Assembly: GCA_030674155.1 (NCBI GenBank) | Contig: CM060344.1 | Location: 36,372,481-36,382,480 of the forward strand | Length of the DNA stretch: 10,000 bases | Source of the DNA: Stramonita haemastoma | Taxonomy: Eukaryota > Mollusca > Gastropoda > Neogastropoda > Muricidae | Reading direction: 5' to 3' | Program-made: the position numbers and the translations under genes | Notes under the pieces: model-generated | Told to the model about the DNA's origin: nothing | Seen by the model: the letters and a program-made list of their open reading frames with translations, nothing else | Databases searched by the model: none | Shown here: positions 6,415-10,000 of the stretch, piece by piece | Layout: each line of letters begins with the position of its first letter | Numbering within the stretch: the first letter of the stretch is position 1

Positions 6415-6585
6415 TGTGTGTGTGTGTGTGGTTGTGTGTGTTGTTGTGTTGTGTTGTGTGTTGTGTGTGTGTGTTGTTTGTGTGTGTGTGTATGTGTGTT
6501 TATGTATGTGTGTGTGCGTGTGCGCGCGCGTGCGTGTATGTGTAGTGTGTACGTGTGTGTGTACGTGTGTGTGTGCGTGTGTGGA
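6326..6585. repeat. (GT)n array with GC-rich patch
   Basis: A pure GT run covers 6360-6407 (24 units). It is flanked by imperfect GT with GTTGT, TATGTGT and CGTG variants. A G-rich patch, GGGGGCGGGGCGGG, is embedded at 6346-6359. The apparent proteins are Cys-Val repeats. Confidence 0.95.
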
Positions 6586-6704
6586 GGGTTTAATGCTGAA
6601 GAAAAGTTGGACACTGGTTTGTAAAAGAATGGTGGGGCCTGCGTGATGTCGGCTAGCGCATTGTGGCTGCTCTGCTAATGGTGAGGCTTTTGTTCTTTTT
6701 GTGT
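6586..6704. other. Short complex sequence, nothing identified
   Basis: About 120 bases separate the GT and TC arrays. No gene or named repeat is visible. Confidence 0.6.
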
Positions 6705-7027
6705 TTGTTTCTTCTTCTTCTTCTTTGTTCTGACTGTCTTTCAGTCTGTGTCTGTCTGTGCTCGTCTTTGTCTCCTGCTTCATGTCCTGCTCAGCTCTCT
6801 TTTTTTCTCTGCCTCCTTTTCTGTTTGTCTGTCTGTCTTCTGTATCTGCTTCTCCTCTTCTGTCTGTCTGTCTGTCTGTCTCTCTGTCTGTTTCTGTCTA
6901 GCTCTGTCTCTGTATATTCTGCACTCGCATCTCTCTCTCTCCATTTTCTCTCTCTCTCTCTGTCTCTCACTCTCTACATCTCTCTCCCCCCTCTCTCCCT
7001 TTTATACCTCTCTCTCTCTCTCCTCTC

Positions 7028-7080
<53 letters not shown>

Positions 7081-7139
7081 CTCTTCCTCTCCTCTCCTCT
7101 CTCCTCCTCTCTCTCTCTCTTCCTCCTCTCCTCCTCCCT

Positions 7140-7183
<44 letters not shown>

Positions 7184-7225
7184 TTTTTCTCTTCTCCCTT
7201 TCTCCATGGCGTCTTCTCTGCTCTG
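6705..7225. repeat. (TC)n / (TGTC)n polypyrimidine tract
   Basis: It begins with TTC units (6710-6725), passes through TGTC-rich sequence (6738-6915), and becomes dense TC with CCTC variants from about 6930 to 7205. The strand is almost purely pyrimidine over its last 250 bases. A Leu-Ser-rich frame of about 240 codons spans it and is an artefact of the repeat. Confidence 0.93.
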
Positions 7226-7556
7226 TCGTGCATCTGAACTTGACATCACTGTCAAGTCTGCTCTCTCCTCTACTCCTCTCCTCTCCTCTCCTCCTCCTCC
7301 CCCCTCTCTCTCCCACTCTCCCACCACACACTACCTCACTTACACACATCTCTCTCATCCACACTCTGCTCAGCGTGTTAGAAGATCTCTTAGTCTGGTC
7401 TAGTCTGCTACTCTCATGATTTCTCTCTCTCGACGTCTCGGATCTACATCTACGGGTTTTTCTCCAACTTTTGTCTCAACTTTTCATCTTCACCCATCAC
7501 TCCACCTGACTGCACGTACTCTGCTACACATGCACATCACCACTACCATCCCCCAC
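7226..7556. other. Pyrimidine-rich complex sequence
   Basis: T/C-rich and less ordered sequence runs between the TC tract and the CA arrays. It contains a perfect hairpin, ACTTGAC-ATCACT-GTCAAGT, at 7238-7257 and a CTCCTC run at 7265-7305. No gene is supported. Confidence 0.6.
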
Positions 7557-7587
7557 ACCCCCCCACCTCACACACCTACACACAACA

Positions 7588-7636
<49 letters not shown>

Positions 7637-7637
7637 A

Positions 7638-7668
<31 letters not shown>

Positions 7669-7672
7669 CACT
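7557..7672. repeat. (CA)n array
   Basis: Pure CA runs lie at about 7595-7635 and 7646-7671, separated by CCACACACACCACA interruptions. Confidence 0.95.
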
Positions 7673-7781
7673 GCTCAAGCGGAGAAAATATATTGAAGAT
7701 AATGGAAGATCGAAACCATAGTTCGAAGCAACACTGACACACGACAGCGTTATCCAACATTTGATCATCAACTTTTCATCT
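7673..7781. other. Complex spacer between CA arrays
   Basis: About 110 bases are not simple repeat. I do not recognise this stretch. Confidence 0.6.
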
Positions 7782-7958
7782 ACACACACAACACACAAAC
7801 CACACACCACACATCACACACACACACACACGCACGACACACACACAACACACACACAGCACGCAACCCACCACCCACACACAACACACACAAACACACA
7901 AACCACACCACACGCACCGCCCCCCACCCCACACACACACACACAACATACACACGCA

Positions 7959-8038
<80 letters not shown>

Positions 8039-8043
8039 CACAC
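7782..8043. repeat. (CA)n array, imperfect then pure
   Basis: The first 175 bases are CA with frequent CCACA, AACACA and CGCA variants. From 7960 to 8032 it is a pure CA run of about 36 units. The higher purity at one end suggests recent expansion there. Confidence 0.95.
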
Positions 8044-8240
8044 AAGATATACAAGGGATGTGCTGATATTGGAAATTAATTGTGGTGGCTAAATGTTGGG
8101 AGGTCCTTTTTCTGCAGTAAAAAGACCACGCACACACACATTCTCCGTTATAAAAATGTCATCATTCATGCGTGTTCCATCCCTGTTTTTTTTTTTTTTT
8201 TGAGAGTCGAATTGTCATGCTGATTCGTGTTGGTTTGATG
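8044..8240. other. Complex sequence with T16 run
   Basis: No gene is seen. A run of 16 T occupies 8186-8201, directly followed by GAGAGTC. Confidence 0.6.
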
Positions 8241-8373
8241 CAACAGCAGCAACAAGGAAAGTAGCATCAGCAACAACAGCACACCAACAACAGCAGCAAC
8301 AACAGCAGCAACAACAAGAAAAGTAGCAACAGTAAAGCAGCAGCAACAACAGCAGCAACAAGGAAAGTAGCAC
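8241..8373. repeat. CAG/CAA block with a longer embedded repeat unit
   Basis: CAG and CAA triplets are interrupted by a recurring AAGGAAAGTAGCA-type segment. The same 26 bases occur at 8241-8266 and 8347-8372, and a 29-base variant sits at 8300-8328. TAG and TAA triplets interrupt it, so the glutamine reading does not support a polyglutamine gene. Confidence 0.85.
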
Positions 8374-8400
8374 CAATAATAATATAATAATAATATAATG

Positions 8401-8471
<71 letters not shown>

Positions 8472-8475
8472 TAAA
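8374..8475. repeat. (TAA)n array
   Basis: The array starts irregularly (AATAATATAATAATAATATAATG) and becomes pure TAA/ATA from about 8402 to 8466. It leads directly into the antisense retroelement end that follows. Confidence 0.95.
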
Positions 8476-8545
8476 ATGGAGTCTTATATAGCGCGAATTC
8501 CCAAACATGGGCTCACCGCGCGTTACAATCAAATCAATTTAAATA
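8476..8545 (-). mobile_element. Antisense 3' end of a retroelement with (ATT)n tail
   Basis: Read on the minus strand, the segment runs TTGTAACGCGCGGTGAGCCC, then a short link, then GCGCTATATAAGACTCCATT, then (TTA)n. The pattern of GTAAAGCGCTTTGAGC, a loop, GCGCTATATAAAT and an ATT tail is a recurrent 3' end of animal SINE and LINE families. The fit here is imperfect (GTAACGCGCGGTGAGC) but in the right order. The 5' boundary is unclear. Confidence 0.6.
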
Positions 8546-8698
8546 GGTTACATATGAACGTGAAAAAAAATTTGACTAGCACGAAAAAAAAAATAAGGAA
8601 AAAAATGCATGCACATACAATACACAGCATATTACATGGCCAGAGAATAAAAGTAAAATAAGAGCAATATCATCAAGAAAATGTGCGGTGCAGTACAA
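8546..8698. other. A-rich complex sequence, nothing identified
   Basis: Several A runs (8563-8570, 8585-8593, 8600-8605) lie in AT-rich sequence. The upstream part may belong to the antisense retroelement. Confidence 0.5.
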
Positions 8699-8770
8699 TG
8701 CATACACACACTCACACACACACACACACATACACACACATACACACACACATACACACACACTCACACA

Positions 8771-8853
<83 letters not shown>

Positions 8854-8895
8854 GCAGCAGCAGCAACAACAACTGCAGCAGCAGCTGCAGCAGTA
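8699..8895. repeat. (CA)n array followed by CAG/CAA block
   Basis: CA units with periodic CATACA and CACTCA variants run from 8699 to 8778. A pure CA run of 36 units then covers 8779-8850. A CAG/CAA block at 8854-8893 follows and contains a short near-palindrome, CTGCAGCAGCAGCTGCAG. Confidence 0.95.
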
Positions 8896-8984
8896 AGAGT
8901 CAGACTAATCGAAGCCAGAGGACTTGGAGTAATGAGGGTTGTAATGAGGCAGCTGTTGTCTTTAGTAACTAGAGGGTGGGGTTT
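8896..8984. other. Short complex spacer
   Basis: About 90 bases of mixed composition separate two arrays. No feature is recognised. Confidence 0.6.
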
Positions 8985-9109
8985 GTTGCTGTTGTTGTTG
9001 TTGTGTTGTTGGTGGTGGTGGTGGTGGTGGTGGTGTGGGTGGTGTGTGGTGGTGGTAGTGGTGTAGTGGTGTTGTGTGGTGGTGTGTGTGTTGTTGTTGT
9101 TCTTCTCTT
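8985..9109. repeat. (TTG)n / (GTG)n G/T-rich array
   Basis: TTG units (8985-9010) pass into TGG/GTG units (9009-9090) and back to TTG (9090-9103). The strand is almost free of A and C. Its short GG runs could at most support a weak two-tetrad G-quadruplex. Confidence 0.93.
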
Positions 9110-9302
9110 CTTATTGTTGTTGTTTTTTCTTCTTTCTTTTTCTTCTTTTCTTTCCTCTTCTTCTTATTCCTTCTTCTCTTTCTTGTTCTTTTCTTCTTCT
9201 TTCTCTTCTTCTTCTTCTTCTTCTTCTTTCTTTCTTCTTCTTCTTCTTCTTCTTCTTCTTCTTCTTCTTCTTCTTCTTCTTCTTCTTCTTCTCTTCTTCT
9301 TC
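9110..9302. repeat. (TTC)n polypyrimidine tract
   Basis: An irregular T/C-rich start becomes near-perfect TTC from about 9207 to 9302. The complementary strand is (GAA)n. Frames across it encode poly-Ser, poly-Phe or poly-Leu. Confidence 0.95.
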
Positions 9303-9394
9303 ACATAGCACTTGTCCTTCATTCCTGTTTTCATTCATTTAATGTAACATCTTCTCGGTGCTGTATTTCAACTTTCGATACAACCTTCACAACA
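9303..9394. other. Complex spacer between pyrimidine and purine tracts
   Basis: About 90 bases of ordinary composition mark the switch of strand bias from pyrimidine to purine. No feature is identified. Confidence 0.6.
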
Positions 9395-9835
9395 ATCGAG
9401 GCAATAAAAGAAAGCTTGACAAAGGAAAGAACAGAAAGAAAGAAAAATGGAAAAGAAGGAAACAAAGCAAAGGAAGATAGACAGAAAGAAAGAAAAGTGC
9501 TGAAGAAAAGAAAGATGAAAAGAAAGAAAGGAAGGAAGGAAAGATGGCGGAAGAAAGAAAGAAAGAAAGAAAGAAGGAAGAAAGAAAAGAAAGAAGAAAT
9601 AGAGAAGGAAAAAGAAGATGAAAAGAAAAAGAAGGAAGCAAAGATGGCGGGAAGACAGAAAGGAAGAAAGAAAGAAAGAAAGAGGGAAAAGAAAAACAAG
9701 AGAAAAGAAAGAAAGGGCAGAAAGACAGAGGAAAGGAAGAAGAGAGAAAGATAAATATAAAAAAGAAAGAAACAACCGAAAAGAAAAAAAAAGAAAGAAA
9801 GAAAGACAAAGAAATAGAAAAAAAAAAACGAAAAT
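9395..9835. repeat. Polypurine tract, (GAAA)n / (GGAA)n type
   Basis: About 440 bases are overwhelmingly A and G. They are built of GAAA, GGAA and GAA units with scattered single T or C. A partial internal duplication with a period of about 100 bases is visible: AGATGAAAAGAAA...AAAGATGGCGG occurs at 9513-9550 and 9616-9650. Lys/Glu/Arg-rich frames across it are artefacts. Confidence 0.95.
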
Positions 9836-9897
9836 GATTGAGAAATTGGTACATGCACTTGTTTTTCCTTCACTACTTTTTCCTCAATAAAAAAAAA
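9836..9897. other. Short non-repeat island in the purine tract
   Basis: About 60 bases, including a T/C-rich stretch, break the purine tract. An AATAAA followed by A runs lies at 9887 on. Without any transcript or gene nearby I do not read this as a polyadenylation signal. Confidence 0.6.
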
Positions 9898-9943
9898 CCG
9901 AAAAGAAAGAAAGAAAGAAAAGAAAAGAAAGAAAAGAAAGAAA

Positions 9944-9976
<33 letters not shown>

Positions 9977-10000
9977 AAAGAAAGAAAGAAAGAAAGAAAG
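9898..10000. repeat. (GAAA)n array running off the window end
   Basis: GAAA units with occasional GAAAA and GAA units become almost perfect towards the end of the window, so the array continues beyond it. Confidence 0.95.

Noticed and set aside
6663..7419. Leu/Ser-rich frame of about 240 codons
   Set aside because: It follows the TC/TGTC tract throughout. Two overlapping frames of similar length are both open, as expected of a repeat lacking A-containing stop codons.
7477..7783. TCAACTTTTCATCT occurring twice about 290 bases apart
   Set aside because: A 14-base match in T/C-rich flanks of CA arrays, with no extension on either side, is weak and may be chance.
8241..8373. Polyglutamine-encoding exon
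   Set aside because: TAG and TAA triplets interrupt the CAG/CAA reading, and no flanking coding sequence is visible.
9307..9885. GCACTTGT followed by T/C-rich sequence at about 9308 and 9857
   Set aside because: Only the first eight bases match exactly, and the rest is low-complexity T/C. This is too little to call a direct repeat flanking the purine tract.
9074..9890. Lys/Arg/Glu-rich frames up to 226 codons
   Set aside because: They are translations of TTC and GAAA tracts. Resemblance to charged nuclear proteins is compositional only.
9887..9897. AATAAA as a polyadenylation signal
   Set aside because: It lies in an A-rich island with no transcript evidence and no coding exon nearby. AATAAA is expected by chance there.

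Overview
This window looks like non-coding intergenic or intronic DNA from an animal, most likely a mollusc and probably a marine gastropod. The evidence is the very high load of long microsatellites of many motif classes, together with tRNA-derived SINE copies whose core and tail I recognise from gastropod genomes. That assignment rests on remembered repeat families and was not checked against a database. I see no protein-coding gene with exon structure, no rRNA, no functional tRNA, no CRISPR array, and no bacterial-style operon. The many open frames are translations of simple repeats.

Layout. 1-75 is a polypyrimidine array cut by the window start. 417-781 is a (CA)n array with CG steps, followed by a (CT/CTGT)n array. 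782-1380 is mostly low-copy-looking sequence with small hairpins. 1382-1768 holds an interspersed repeat, probably SINE-derived. About 1985-2767 is a diverged inverted repeat. About 2930-3155 is a degraded SINE copy. 3179-3566 is a purine tract followed by a chain of trinucleotide arrays. 3821-4014 (minus strand) is the C-terminal end of a LINE ORF2 with a single-base frameshift. 4411-4766 is a well-preserved SINE. 4826-5306 is a second, different SINE carrying an antisense fragment of the first family's tail. 5531-6162 is a compound triplet array that ends in a long (CTA)n/(TAG)n inverted pair. 6326-6585 is a (GT)n array with a GC-rich patch. 6705-7410 is a (TC)n tract. 7557-8043 holds several (CA)n arrays. 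8241-8545 is a CAG/CAA block, a (TAA)n array and an antisense retroelement 3' end. 8699-8895 is (CA)n followed by CAG. 8985-9302 is G/T-rich and then a pyrimidine tract. 9395-10000 is a polypurine (GAAA)-type tract that runs off the window end.

There are no genes working together here. What connects the features is retrotransposition and replication slippage. SINE and LINE fragments sit between arrays, one SINE is nested inside another, and at least one microsatellite, (TAA)n, appears to have grown from a retroelement's 3' tail. By summing spans, roughly 40% of the window is simple repeat. I did not find a new functional system. The observations most worth checking are the nested SINE, the long CTA/TAG hairpin, the old palindrome at about 2.0-2.8 kb, the tail-seeded TAA array and the duplicated unit inside the terminal purine tract.
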